From Nitrospira sp. (lineage in GTDB: Bacteria; Nitrospirota; Nitrospiria; Nitrospirales; Nitrospiraceae): DNA of 64,000 nt. The stretch is taken from assembly GCA_029194675.1 (NCBI GenBank), contig JARFXP010000002.1, positions 806,001-870,000 on the forward strand, in the 5' to 3' direction. Shown here piece after piece: positions 8,163-17,247 of this stretch. Under the pieces are notes generated by a model. It searched no databases. It was not told the DNA's origin and saw only the letters and a program-made list of their open reading frames with translations. Each line of letters opens with the position of its first letter. The first letter of the stretch is position 1. The position numbers and the translations under genes were made by a program.

Positions 8163-11100
8163 TTAGCGTCTGGTCGCAAGGGGATCGGCATCCCACGTGA
8201 CCCGTTCGAGCCTCCGCACCACGACCATCTCGTCTCGGTTGGTCCCGACCGTTCCATAATAGTTATAACCATAGGCCAGGTGCGCGTACCCACCGATCAT
8301 GTGAGTCGGTTTCATGATGATCCTTGTCAGGCTGTTGTGAATGCCTCCGCGCCGGCCCGTGGCTGGAGCCACCGGCATGTTGATGATCTTGTCTTGCGCG
8401 TGGTACATCATCGCCACTCCTCGCGGTATCCGCTGGCTGAGAATCGCCCGCGCCACGAGCGCGCCATTGGCATTGACGACCTCGATCCAATCGTTGTCCC
8501 TGATACCTGCTTCTCTGGCCTCCGCTTCCGCCAGCCAGACGATCGGACCGCCTCGAGACAGGGTGAGCATCGGACTCGTCTCGCTGTAGGTCGTGTGGAT
8601 TCCCCACTTCTGGTGAGGGGTGATCCAACTGACGACGAGGAAGTTCCTGTCACCGTTTTTCATGTGACGACGAAGCGCTTCAACGGATCGAGTATCCACG
8701 GGCGGCTTGTAGACGCAGACCTGTTCACCGAAGAGGCGCATCCACGGATGATCCTGGTAAAGTTGTTGGCGTCCCGTCAGCGTTCGCCAGGGGATCAGCT
8801 CCTGGATGTTGGTATAGCTTCCGGTGTAGGAGACCTTTTCCGATTCGATGCCGCTCCAAGTGGGCGAGGAGATAACCTTTCTGGGCTGCGCAACCAGATC
8901 GTCGAATGTGAACCGATCCTCAGCCCGCCCTTCGGCCAGATGCTTGTGGAATCGGCCGGTCCGCTGTGAGAGGGCTTCCCATGCCTTGACCGCGACGTGA
9001 CCGTTCGTCTCCGGCGCCAGGGTCAAGATGGTTTGGGACGCCTGCCGGGCCGTTTCCAGCTTCGGATAGGGCTCTCGATTGTCCGTCTCGCCGTTGAGCC
9101 TGCGCAGCGCTTCAACTTCATCTCTACTGTCCCAGACGATTCCCTTCGCTCCTGTTCCCAGGTCTCGCGTCAGCGGCCCGAGTGCGACGAATCGATCATA
9201 TGTTTCGCCGTAAGGTCGCGTGACCAGGGTCATGGTCGGCATCGTCTTACCTGGGATGGCTTCACAGTCGCCGCGCTTCCAGTCATCGGACGTCGTCGCC
9301 TGACCGAGCTCACTCGGTGTATCGTGCAACAGAGGCGTCAAGACGAGGTCTTTCCGTGTGCCCAGGACCGGTCCGGCAAGTTCGGAGAACTTCGAAGCGA
9401 TCTCTTTAAAGATGTCCCAATCAGCCTTGCTCTCCCAGAGTGGGTTCACCGCCTCGCACAACGGGTGGATGAAGGGGTGCATGTCCGATGTGTTCAGATC
9501 GTCCTTTTCATACCAGGTCGCGCTGGGCAACACGACATCGGAGTAGAGACAGGTCGAGGACATGCGAAAATCGAGTGTCACCAACAGGTCGAGTTTCCCC
9601 GAGGGAGCCTCATCCCGCCAGATCACCTCACGCGGGAGCGGTGCCTCCTGTTCCTTGAGGTCGGGAGCCAGGACACCGTGGGCGGCGCCGAGCAGATGCT
9701 TCAAAAAGTATTCATGGCCCTTTGCGCTGGAGCCGATCAAGTTGGAACGCCAGATGAACAGGTTCCGGATGAAGTTCTTGGGGTGATCGGGATCTTCCGA
9801 CGCCATTGAGAGAGCCCCGGTTCGCAGTTGCTCGACGGTATGCTCAACTGGATGTATACCCGCAGCTTCCGCTTCGCTCACCACATCGAGCGGATTTCTG
9901 TTGAGCTGAGGTGCGGAAGGAAGCCAACCTCTGCGTTCGGCCCGCACGTTCCAATCAATGAGATGGGCAGCATCCGCATCCGGATCGTCTTTGGCTGTCG
10001 GCGAGAGAGTCTCGGCCGGCCGTAGGCTTTCATACCGCCACTGATCGGTGTGGGCGTAAAAGAAAGAGGTGCCGTTCATGTGTCTCGGTGGGCGGACCCA
10101 ATCGAGCGCAAAGGCCACGGTCGTCCAGCCGGCAAGAGGCCGCACTTTTTCTTGCCCCACATAATGAGCCCACTCTCCGCCTGATCGCCCGACGCATCCG
10201 CACATGACCATGATATTGATGATTGCGCGGTAGATCATGTCGGTGTGGTACCACTGGTTGATCCCGTTTCCGACGATCACCAGCGAACGGCCCCGTGTCT
10301 TCTCGGCATTCTCTGCGAACTCACGGGCGAGCCGAATGATCTGATGACGATGGACACCCGTATGTTTTTCTGCCCATGCCGGCGTATAGGGAATGTCCTG
10401 ATCGTAGTCCCGTGCCGCTTGATCGTCTCCAAGCCCTCGATCGAGGCCGTAACTGGCCAGCAGGAGGTCATAGGCGGTGACCACAAGGCTGTCGCCGTGA
10501 ACGGTGCTGAGCCGTCTGGCCGGAACCAGGCGGCGAAGAATCGGCAGATGATCATCTGAAAAATAGGGGAAGACGACCGACACGAACTCCTCTGCTTGCG
10601 GCAGTACGCTTAACGCGGGCGTGATCTTGCGGCCGGTCGCCGCGTCGGCCAGATCGAGATTCCAGCGTCCTTTCTCACGCCACCGAAAGCCGATGCTGCC
10701 GTGAGGGACGCACAGATGGCCGGTGACCTCGTCAATGACCACCGTCTTCCATTCTAGATTATTGGTTTCGCTCAGTTGGTCGTTGAAGTCGGATGCTCTG
10801 ACAAACCGGCCCGGCTCATATCCGTCGTCTCTGGGACGCAGGAAGACCAACATGGGCATATCGCTGTACTGGCGGCAATAATCCAAGAAGTAGGGAATGC
10901 GGGCGGTCAGATGAAACTCCTTCAGGATGACATGGCCGAGCGCCATGGCCAGCGCTGCATCCGTGCCTCGCCGGGGCGCCAGCCAGAGATCGGCGAACTT
11001 CACGTATTCTGCGAAGTCCGGAGCAACGGCGACGGTCTTGGCGCCCTTGTACCGTGCTGCCGTATAGAAATGCGCATCGGGAGTCCGAGTCTGCGGAATG

Positions 11101-11864
11101 TTCGACCCCCAGACGACAATGTAAGAAGAGTTGTACCAATCGGCAGCCTCGCACACGTCAGTCTGCTCTCCCCAGACCTGCGGCGAGGACGGAGGCAAGT
11201 CGGCGTACCAATCGTAAAACGACGGGATGACGCCGCCGATCAGTGAAAGATAGCGGGTACCAGCGGCGAAACTCACCATCGACATCGCTGGGATGGGAGA
11301 AAACCCGGCGATGCGGTCGGGACCGTATCGCTGGATCGTATAGACATTAGCCGCCGCGATCAGCTCCGTGACCTCGTCCCACGTTGCGCGCACGAAGCCA
11401 CCCTGTCCTCGTATCGACGTGTACTGCTCGCGCTTGCCCCTGTCCTCGACAATCGAGGCCCAGGCCTCTACCGGTTCCAACGTTTTCCGGGCTTCTCGCC
11501 ACAGGGCCATCAAACGTGCCCGTACCAATGGGTATTTGATGCGTTGCGCGCTGTAGACATACCAGGAATAGCTCGCCCCTCTGGAACATCCGCGAGGTTC
11601 ATGATTCGGCAGGTCGGGGCGTGTGCGAGGATAGTCTGTCTGTTGCGTCTCCCAGGTGATCAATCCGTTCTTGACATAGATTTTCCAGCTACATGAGCCG
11701 GTACAGTTGACCCCATGGGTGGAACGCACCACCTTGTCGTGGTTCCAGCGATCGCGATAGGCATTCTCCCAGGTGCGATCCTCTCGCCTGACGATCCCAT
11801 GTTTCCCTGAAAATCTGTCGAGATTTTCACGGAAGAACAGGAGCCGATCGAGGAAATGACTCAT
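8163..11864 (-). CDS. narG: Respiratory nitrate reductase alpha subunit (Mo-bisMGD)
   Basis: NarG is the catalytic subunit that reduces nitrate to nitrite in membrane-bound nitrate reductase. It has 1233 residues (E. coli about 1247). The FS0 ligands are visible as His50, Cys54, Cys58 and Cys93 in STHGVNCTGSCSWKIY and PRGCSRGASYSW. Asp222, in WYADLPPSSPQVWGEQTD, matches the molybdenum-ligating aspartate of E. coli NarG. No twin-arginine signal is present and the N-terminus MSHFLDRLLFFRENL is NarG-like, so this is the cytoplasm-facing enzyme and not the periplasmic NXR alpha subunit typical of Nitrospira. It is the first gene of narGHJI, and its closeness to proteobacterial NarG suggests acquisition. 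No narK transporter is in the window. Confidence 0.97.
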   Translation of the reverse strand: MSHFLDRLLFFRENLDRFSGKHGIVRREDRTWENAYRDRWNHDKVVRSTHGVNCTGSCSWKIYVKNGLITWETQQTDYPRTRPDLPNHEPRGCSRGASYSWYVYSAQRIKYPLVRARLMALWREARKTLEPVEAWASIVEDRGKREQYTSIRGQGGFVRATWDEVTELIAAANVYTIQRYGPDRIAGFSPIPAMSMVSFAAGTRYLSLIGGVIPSFYDWYADLPPSSPQVWGEQTDVCEAADWYNSSYIVVWGSNIPQTRTPDAHFYTAARYKGAKTVAVAPDFAEYVKFADLWLAPRRGTDAALAMALGHVILKEFHLTARIPYFLDYCRQYSDMPMLVFLRPRDDGYEPGRFVRASDFNDQLSETNNLEWKTVVIDEVTGHLCVPHGSIGFRWREKGRWNLDLADAATGRKITPALSVLPQAEEFVSVVFPYFSDDHLPILRRLVPARRLSTVHGDSLVVTAYDLLLASYGLDRGLGDDQAARDYDQDIPYTPAWAEKHTGVHRHQIIRLAREFAENAEKTRGRSLVIVGNGINQWYHTDMIYRAIINIMVMCGCVGRSGGEWAHYVGQEKVRPLAGWTTVAFALDWVRPPRHMNGTSFFYAHTDQWRYESLRPAETLSPTAKDDPDADAAHLIDWNVRAERRGWLPSAPQLNRNPLDVVSEAEAAGIHPVEHTVEQLRTGALSMASEDPDHPKNFIRNLFIWRSNLIGSSAKGHEYFLKHLLGAAHGVLAPDLKEQEAPLPREVIWRDEAPSGKLDLLVTLDFRMSSTCLYSDVVLPSATWYEKDDLNTSDMHPFIHPLCEAVNPLWESKADWDIFKEIASKFSELAGPVLGTRKDLVLTPLLHDTPSELGQATTSDDWKRGDCEAIPGKTMPTMTLVTRPYGETYDRFVALGPLTRDLGTGAKGIVWDSRDEVEALRRLNGETDNREPYPKLETARQASQTILTLAPETNGHVAVKAWEALSQRTGRFHKHLAEGRAEDRFTFDDLVAQPRKVISSPTWSGIESEKVSYTGSYTNIQELIPWRTLTGRQQLYQDHPWMRLFGEQVCVYKPPVDTRSVEALRRHMKNGDRNFLVVSWITPHQKWGIHTTYSETSPMLTLSRGGPIVWLAEAEAREAGIRDNDWIEVVNANGALVARAILSQRIPRGVAMMYHAQDKIINMPVAPATGRRGGIHNSLTRIIMKPTHMIGGYAHLAYGYNYYGTVGTNRDEMVVVRRLERVTWDADPLATRR

Positions 11865-12294
11865 AGGTACCCTTTCCGGAACAGACCCTAGCCTTGGTGT
11901 TCTTTGTTCACGAAGCGGACGGAGTGCAAACTTGACAGACTAAAACCGTCTTGAATTGAAGATCGTTGTCGAATAGGTGGATCACCACCTATCTATTGCC
12001 CCTCACGCTCTCCTCATTTATATGGCGGCAGGTCGGCAGATCGAGACCAGATGAATCTGATTTTGAAGACGTAGTTATGAGACATGAAGCTGTCGTAATA
12101 AAAAGGACGAACCGTCTCAACTTGAGGGCAGGCCAACGAAATGCCTATTCAAGTGAGTTCATGTGGGGAGAGATGCTCACAGGCCGCTCTTCCGATGAGC
12201 TGGGATGTGAACGAAGATGTGTGCTTACTTAACCGATGCCTTCGAGATGGAGGTTCCCTTTGTTTTTCCGCGAACGCCGGTCGGCGAGGCTGTA
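11865..12294. other. Intergenic region upstream of narG, no gene seen
   Basis: 430 bp between the narG start and the end of the DUF2235 gene. Short open frames on the plus strand have TTG or GTG starts, no ribosome site and no recognisable composition. The region holds the palindrome described separately and should contain the nar promoter. I saw no clear FNR-type TTGAT-N4-ATCAA box. Confidence 0.6.
11973..11992. promoter_or_regulatory. Perfect inverted repeat upstream of narG, candidate operator
   Basis: ATAGGTGG and CCACCTAT form perfect 8-bp arms around a 4-base ATCA spacer, ending 108 bp before the narG start codon. The symmetry and placement fit a binding site for a dimeric regulator of narGHJI. 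No regulator gene is adjacent, and the motif is not one I can assign to a family. Confidence 0.45.
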
Positions 12295-13347
12295 TCACTC
12301 GACGTATTTGCGCGGTTCCGGCGGCAGGTTTGTCGGTCGGTACTCCGGTTTCGCCTTCTCCAGTCGTTCTTGCACGCTGACATGCAATGGGGCGGATGGA
12401 GGAATCACGCGCACGGAGGGGTGGAGCGTGATGAACGGCGGTTTGTAGGAATCATGCATCGGCACCATGAGGGGATCGCCGGTGATCGTGGCGGTTCCAT
12501 CCTTGGTGAACGTGCCGTCCTTGAACAGCAGGCCATGGGGTTGCACTCGGTTCAGCATCCATCCGAACGTCACGTCAGACAGGCCTGTTTCCTTATACCC
12601 GCCGCCGATGTCGCAATGGACTCCGGCAAACCACACCTGCTCCACACCTTCGCGCGGGTCCCACAGGGTGGGCGGAAAGCTTTCCCGCTTCTCATCGATG
12701 GCGACGGCATGGTAGCCGAATCGGACGTTCGGGTTCAGCGAGGTGTCGTGAAAACTGAACAATAGATGATCGAGGCCGCTGAAGAGTGCGAGGGGAATAC
12801 CGAGTGCCCCCACTGTGTCCCACACACCGATGACTTCGATCGACACGTCTCGGCACTGATAATCTTTGCGGAACTGAGCCGTCACGGCGCCGTCGTTGCG
12901 GCGGTAGACGTCGAAGGCATGGCTCGCGAAGGTATCGTCCAGTCGTTGGCGCGCCGGCACGCCGCATCTAGTCAACATTCCCCCGATGCTGCGGGCGGTG
13001 TAGGCACCTCGGCTGAACCCGAACAGGTAGATCCGATCACCATCCTCGTACTGTTCGCTTATGAATCGATACCCGGCTTGCAGCTTGAGCTCCAAACCGG
13101 CTCCCGTCGCTCCTTCGGCGATCCGCACCGCCCATATTCCATCGGCTCCGACGCCGTCGTCGTAAAAGGCGGTTTGTCCTTGGATCGATTTGACGCGCAC
13201 CCCGGCCGGGCGGATCTGCGCCTCACCCGGCAGAAGGGCGAAGAACTTGAAGACATTCGTCTCATCCGGTGACGTGCCGACGTTCGGAGTCTTGGAATCC
13301 GGATGGTCCCACGTACCGTCGGTGCAGACGATGATGTTTTTGGACAT
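12295..13347 (-). CDS. DUF2235 alpha/beta-hydrolase-like protein
   Basis: 350 residues. It starts with KNIIVCTDGTWDHPDS, typical of DUF2235, and has the nucleophile elbow GFSRGAYTARSIGG near residue 108 (GxSxGAxxAR). The conserved VWDTVGALG and the downstream WFAGVHCDIGGGY, which supplies Asp and His, are also visible. DUF2235 proteins are predicted serine hydrolases related to Tle1-type phospholipase effectors, but free-standing copies are common and mostly uncharacterised. No type VI secretion, VgrG or immunity gene is nearby, so an effector role is not supported. The start is set by AAGGAGAGGTAT before ATG. No signal peptide is seen, so it is probably cytoplasmic. Confidence 0.85.
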   Translation of the reverse strand: MSKNIIVCTDGTWDHPDSKTPNVGTSPDETNVFKFFALLPGEAQIRPAGVRVKSIQGQTAFYDDGVGADGIWAVRIAEGATGAGLELKLQAGYRFISEQYEDGDRIYLFGFSRGAYTARSIGGMLTRCGVPARQRLDDTFASHAFDVYRRNDGAVTAQFRKDYQCRDVSIEVIGVWDTVGALGIPLALFSGLDHLLFSFHDTSLNPNVRFGYHAVAIDEKRESFPPTLWDPREGVEQVWFAGVHCDIGGGYKETGLSDVTFGWMLNRVQPHGLLFKDGTFTKDGTATITGDPLMVPMHDSYKPPFITLHPSVRVIPPSAPLHVSVQERLEKAKPEYRPTNLPPEPRKYVE

Positions 13348-13481
13348 ATACCTCTCCTTCCCTTAACCAACCGTTGGAGCGACAGTCAGGACGTTGGAAT
13401 CGTACACGGTCCCTCCGACAGGGTCAAAAGTAGCCTCTTCCCATTTCATGTCATTCACTTTTGAGTAGGTTTGAGCACGGC

Positions 13482-13691
13482 CTAGGGAACTATTTTGACG
13501 ACTATGGCAAAAATTCGATGCGCGGTCTCGGCGCTGATCTTACCTTCCTTTGTTTCCAGCAGCTCGAGGACACGGTTCATGTCCTTGCGCTTCCCGTCAT
13601 ACTGTTCCTTGACGGCTGGTTTAGTGGCAACCTCCAACTGCTTGAAGTACGGATCGCCGTTGGCTGTCTTGTCTATGTTTTTTTGAGCCAT
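13482..13691 (-). CDS. Small hypothetical protein (69 aa)
   Basis: A 69-residue charged, soluble, probably helical protein, beginning MAQKNIDKTANGDPYFKQ and rich in Lys, Glu and Asp. It has a GGAG ribosome site 3-4 bases before ATG. Plus-strand frames over the same DNA give hydrophobic, serine-rich sequences without a ribosome site and are taken as shadows. I do not recognise a family. It lies 134 bp upstream of the DUF2235 gene on the same strand and could be its partner, but the gap makes an operon uncertain. Confidence 0.6.
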   Translation of the reverse strand: MAQKNIDKTANGDPYFKQLEVATKPAVKEQYDGKRKDMNRVLELLETKEGKISAETAHRIFAIVVKIVP

Positions 13692-14196
13692 GATCTCCAG
13701 AGCGGTTTTATCGATCCATGGAATCGTTCCTCAATCAAGACAGAACAGGAAACGCTGAGCGCACGTGATCTCCCGACCGAGATCGATTTGTGCACAACCC
13801 TTGCTAGACTGAGCATAAGTTGAAATCACAAGAGAATTTTGCCGTGAGGAGACGAAGCAGGTGAGATGGCGGCCTCTTCGAACTGTGCGGCCTGTGCGAA
13901 ACGATTCATTTTGATCTCTAAACCGTCACGTGAAAATGCTCCAGCTCGTTGGACTTGTACCGGTAGCCTCAGGCAGCGCTTCTGCTGTGCCATCTTGGTT
14001 ACTACAACTTTGACTGCACAGAGGCAATAACATCGGTAGGTGCAGACCTTGTATGTAGGTGAGCATAAACTTTGCGGTAAAGATTATGAGCCGGTTCGAG
14101 CGAGGGTGAAGACATTCCGGCGACTCGACTGGAAGCAACTCTCGCACGCTCGAACCTGTCCGAACTGTTTGGGGATTTACGAAGGGAGGTGCTGCG
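13692..14196. other. Intergenic region with a long-armed inverted repeat
   Basis: 505 bp between divergent small genes with no convincing coding sequence. Arms GTTCGAGCG (14094-14102) and CGCTCGAAC (14147-14155) are perfect complements separated by 44 bases, ending about 40 bp before the next start codon. They could form a leader hairpin or be a regulator site. A minus-strand frame over 13926-14252 was rejected because it overlaps the better supported 97-aa gene. Confidence 0.5.
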
Positions 14197-14490
14197 ATGG
14201 CAGATGTGGCTAATGACGCGTCATGGATCGATAGAAATGTCGAGGCGATCACAAACTATCTGACGAAAGAATTCGAGAATTTTGCTGTTGCGTATCACGC
14301 CGACAGACCGCTCACCCATACCTTTACCGTCAATAACGAAAAGAAGCTCTTTAAGTTGATTGTCGGATGGCCTACCTTAGCAGATAGAACGTTTACTCCA
14401 GCAAAAATTGATCGCATACTAACAGAGGATGTTGCACAGGAAATGAGACTCCACGGAGAGAACGGCTATCACTGGAGGCCCTCGACTTAG
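14197..14490 (+). CDS. Small hypothetical protein (97 aa)
   Basis: 97 residues with a strong GGGAGGTG ribosome site six bases before ATG. The sequence is soluble and balanced, starting MADVANDASWIDRNVEAITN, with aromatic residues spread through it and ending in ENGYHWRPST. I do not recognise the family. It is transcribed towards the broken GAPDH gene, with 121 bp between the two ends and no obvious terminator hairpin. The A+T-rich codon choice in the middle is slightly unlike the housekeeping genes nearby. Confidence 0.7.
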   Translation: MADVANDASWIDRNVEAITNYLTKEFENFAVAYHADRPLTHTFTVNNEKKLFKLIVGWPTLADRTFTPAKIDRILTEDVAQEMRLHGENGYHWRPST

Positions 14491-14611
14491 GTCACCTCAT
14501 CGAGACTGCGCCGTGACATTTCCTGCGGAGGGTAGATGTTCTCGGCGCCTTGTCTTGTTTCTTTGACGAGGATTCGCTACCGACATCTGGGTCCTTCCAG
14601 AAGGTTGAGCT

Positions 14612-15614
14612 TTAACGGACTGCGGCCCCCTTTGGCGCACCGGCGATTCTGACGGCTTCCCTAATCATCTGGGACGTATATCCCCACTCGTTATCGTACC
14701 AGCTCATCACTTTGACGAGGTTCCCATCCACCACGTGGGTTAGTCCCAGGTCTACGATCGACGCGCGTGGGTTCTGAATGATGTCCGAGGAAACGAGCGG
14801 TTCGTCGGTCACGCCGAGCACGCCTCGGTACCGGTCGCTGTCCGCTTCCTCTGTAAAGATCCTGTTGACTTCATCTACCGTCGCGCGCCGGCTTGTGAGG
14901 AACACGAGATCCGCGAGAGAGCCAATCGCCAGCGGAACGCGAACGGCAAGGCCATCGAACTTGCCCTCATACTGCGGCAGTGCTTTGGTCGTCGCAACTG
15001 CGGCGCCGGTGGAAGAAGGAATCAGATTTGCGGCGGCAGCCCGGCCTCGACGTCGCTTCTTATTCGGGTGATCGACAATCGCTTGAGTGGCGGTGTAGGC
15101 ATGCACCGTGGTCATGATGGCCTTCTCGATCCCGATTCTTCTTCCCATGATCTCAACCACGGGAGTAATACAGTTCGTGGTGCAACTGGCGCAGGAGATA
15201 ATGCCTGTTGTTGGTCCGTTCGCCGTGTTCACTCGACCATAGTGGCAATTTCAGGGCTTTTGCCCGGCGCCGAAAGAATGACGGTCTTGGCGCCGGCCGC
15301 CAGGTGACGTTCCAAATCTGTTGACCGGTTAAACACCCCCTGCATTCCGATCTCGAGGTTCTTCCAAGGCAACCTGGCCGGGTCTTTTTCTCTGAACACA
15401 GGGTGAGTCTTTTCCTTGACCATCAGGCCATCAGGGACCGGAACGACCTTCTCGTGGTAGGTCCGTAGACCGTGTTGTAGTTCAGTAAATACGCAAGATC
15501 GTCGGCAGCGTTGAGAGCATTAACTGCTCGAAGCTCCAACTCCGAAGTCTCAAGGATAATTTTGAAGGCGGCGCACCCGATTCGGCCTAATCCGTTAATC
15601 GCAATCGTCGCCAT
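14612..15614 (-). pseudogene. gap: Glyceraldehyde-3-phosphate dehydrogenase, two frameshifts
   Basis: The three frames together spell one near-complete GAPDH. The N-terminus, MATIAINGLGRIG, starts at 15614 behind AAGGAG and runs to LLNYNTVYGP. It shifts frame near 15457 to give KVVPVPDGLMVKEKTHPVF and LSAPGKSPEIATMV, then shifts again near 15232 to give ISCASCTTNCITPVVE with the catalytic cysteine, TVHAYTATQ, and WYDNEWGYTSQM at the end. Both breaks fit the loss of one base (each +1). GAPDH is essential in most genomes, so either an intact second copy exists elsewhere or these are sequencing errors. If functional it would join triose phosphate and 1,3-bisphosphoglycerate. A MITE-like element sits 37 bp upstream. 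Confidence 0.85.
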
Positions 15615-15650
15615 ATCCCGCTTCACTCCTTTTCCTTCGGACATGTCTAA

Positions 15651-15772
15651 CAGGATGCTGAAAAAGTCCGCCAGCGGCGTTCTCGCATCGCTCAGAGGCT
15701 CAACGTACCGAAGCGTACGCCTCGCCACTTCGCTTGCTGCGGCCTTGCTGGACAGCCTTTTTGAGCATCCTG
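15651..15772. repeat. MITE-like element with about 24-bp terminal inverted repeats
   Basis: A 122-bp element. The left end CAGGATGCTGAAAAAGTC and the inverse of the right end CAGGATGCTCAAAAAGGC match with few differences. Between the arms is a GC-rich, partly palindromic core without a reading frame of its own. I remember similar 'GATGCTGAAAAAGTCC' elements scattered between genes in Nitrospira genomes, probably non-autonomous. It lies just upstream of gap, where it could affect the promoter. No second copy was noticed in this window. Confidence 0.65.
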
Positions 15773-15847
15773 AAGGTATCCTGGCGCTGACACTGTACGG
15801 ACAATTCCAGCTCTATTGTCGGCATCAGCCGAGTTTTCCGCAGCTTG

Positions 15848-16201
15848 CTAGGCAAGCTGATCTATGAATTCCTTGAGAGCCACCGCTTGATTGTGTTGCT
15901 CATCGGTTGCGCCGTACACCAAGGTGATCGCTTCATAGCAGGAGCGCTGTGCCAATTCCTTCAACGCCTCGATCCCGCCGGACTCGGCCAGTTCCTTTCG
16001 GTAACGCTCACGAAACCCAGTCCACTTTGCAGGTTCGTGGCCGAACCATTTGCGTAGTGCGGTGCTCGGCGCCAGCTCTTTTCTCCATTCGTCAACTTTC
16101 GCCCGTTCCTTGCTGAAACCGCGCGGCCAGACACGATCGACCAGAATTCTGAGACCATCGTGCTTCTCGGGCTCGCTGTAGACGCGCTTAATCTTTATCA
16201 T
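15848..16201 (-). CDS. DUF488 family protein
   Basis: 117 residues with the DUF488 features: KRVYSEPEKHDGLRILVDRVWPRG at the start, then ELAPSTALRKWFGHEP near residue 43 and a C-terminal ITLVYGATDEQHNQAVALKEF. The family is widespread, cytoplasmic and of unknown biochemical function. Length and motifs are complete. It stands alone, between the MITE and the glycosylase gene, both on the same strand. The ribosome site GAGGTGCG lies just before ATG. Confidence 0.88.
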   Translation of the reverse strand: MIKIKRVYSEPEKHDGLRILVDRVWPRGFSKERAKVDEWRKELAPSTALRKWFGHEPAKWTGFRERYRKELAESGGIEALKELAQRSCYEAITLVYGATDEQHNQAVALKEFIDQLA

Positions 16202-16345
16202 CTCCGCACCTCTGTGAAATCGCTTAATGCCTGCCGATTGTGTATGTTTCTGCTCGCTGCATTTCCTGGAATGTTTTCCGAGGCGTTTCTCCGCCGAAGT
16301 GTTCGATGATCAGGACAATGGACGGAATATGCGTGCGGGGCGGGG

Positions 16346-17247
16346 TTATGTCACCCACCCCCTTCGGTCGAGCCCGTCCAGCAACAGATGAAAATAAATC
16401 AACCCGGCGTATGGTCGCCAGTTGCGCAGCACCCGGCGGACATGGTCATAGTCCGGCGGTCGTTTCAGCCGCAACCATCGATGGAGACTTTTCTGTGCCC
16501 CGACATCATCGCCCGGAAACTGGTGAATCCGTCCGAGGCCTCGCAGCAGGGTGTATTCAGCGGTCCAACGTCCCACTCCTCGCAACTCCATCAACCGGTT
16601 CACTGTCTCAGCGTCATCCATGGTCCCGAAACCTTCGAGGTCGAGTTTGCCTTCCCTCATCGCTCGGGCCGCATCAATGACGGTCTGTCCCTTGCTTCGG
16701 CTATATCCCAATGTTCTCAGCCTTGGACCTCGACCTCCCCCAGATCGTCGGGACGTGGAAACGCACGGCCTTCGCTGCTGCTCCCTAACCCGTAGCGCTC
16801 CGTCAAGCGATTCAATAAGGCGATCCCGACGGTCAAGCTGAGTTGCTGACAGGCGATCGCGTTGACCAATGCTTCGAATACGTTGGGGAAACGCGGCGGC
16901 TTCATTCCGAGAAAGCGCCGAGCCAACTGATGCAGCTTCGTTTCCTGCGACGCCAGCCGATAAAGCTTGCGAAGATCTACTCGGAGGCCTAACAACCGAT
17001 CCAATGCAGCCGTCACGTCGGCTTGCGTCCTCGACGGCAGGCTGACACCAGTGACGGTGACGGCCAGCCCGGTCTTCTGCTGTGTGACGGCCACCTGAAC
17101 CGGCATGGCACCGACGACCAATGTCCGTCTATAGGTCCCTTCCTCCCAACGATCGATGGTATTGTTCCTCCGCCGCCGCAGTGCCCAGACGGTGAGATCA
17201 AACCGAAAGGGCTGCACTGGACGTAACACAAAGCCGATCTGCTTCAT
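16346..17247 (-). pseudogene. AlkA-like HhH-GPD DNA glycosylase split by a frameshift
   Basis: Two adjacent frames together make one 3-methyladenine-DNA-glycosylase-II-like protein of about 300 residues. The first (17247-16717) has the AlkA N-terminal sheet domain and FEALVNAIACQQLS. The second (16711-16346) has LGYSRSKGQTVIDAA, the helix-hairpin-helix LMELRGVGRWTAEYTLL and FPGDDVG with the catalytic aspartate. The first frame runs into TGA after EVEVQG; one missing base near 16724 would restore LRTLGYSR in phase. The enzyme would excise alkylated bases. As sequenced it lacks a joined catalytic core, so it is a pseudogene or a sequencing error; the otherwise perfect motifs favour error or recent loss. 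Confidence 0.82.

Noticed and set aside
8163..11864. Reading NarG as the alpha subunit of nitrite oxidoreductase (NXR)
   Set aside because: No Tat signal, and the HCCC and Asp222 pattern with NarJ and NarI beside it is that of canonical membrane nitrate reductase.
11966..12232. Plus-strand frame in the narG upstream region
   Set aside because: TTG start, no ribosome site, sits on the palindrome; no recognisable protein.
13461..13823. Plus-strand 120-codon frame
   Set aside because: Opposes the 69-aa minus gene, which has a better ribosome site and composition.
13926..14252. Minus-strand 108-codon frame
   Set aside because: Overlaps the start of the better-supported 97-aa plus gene; serine/proline-rich without motifs.
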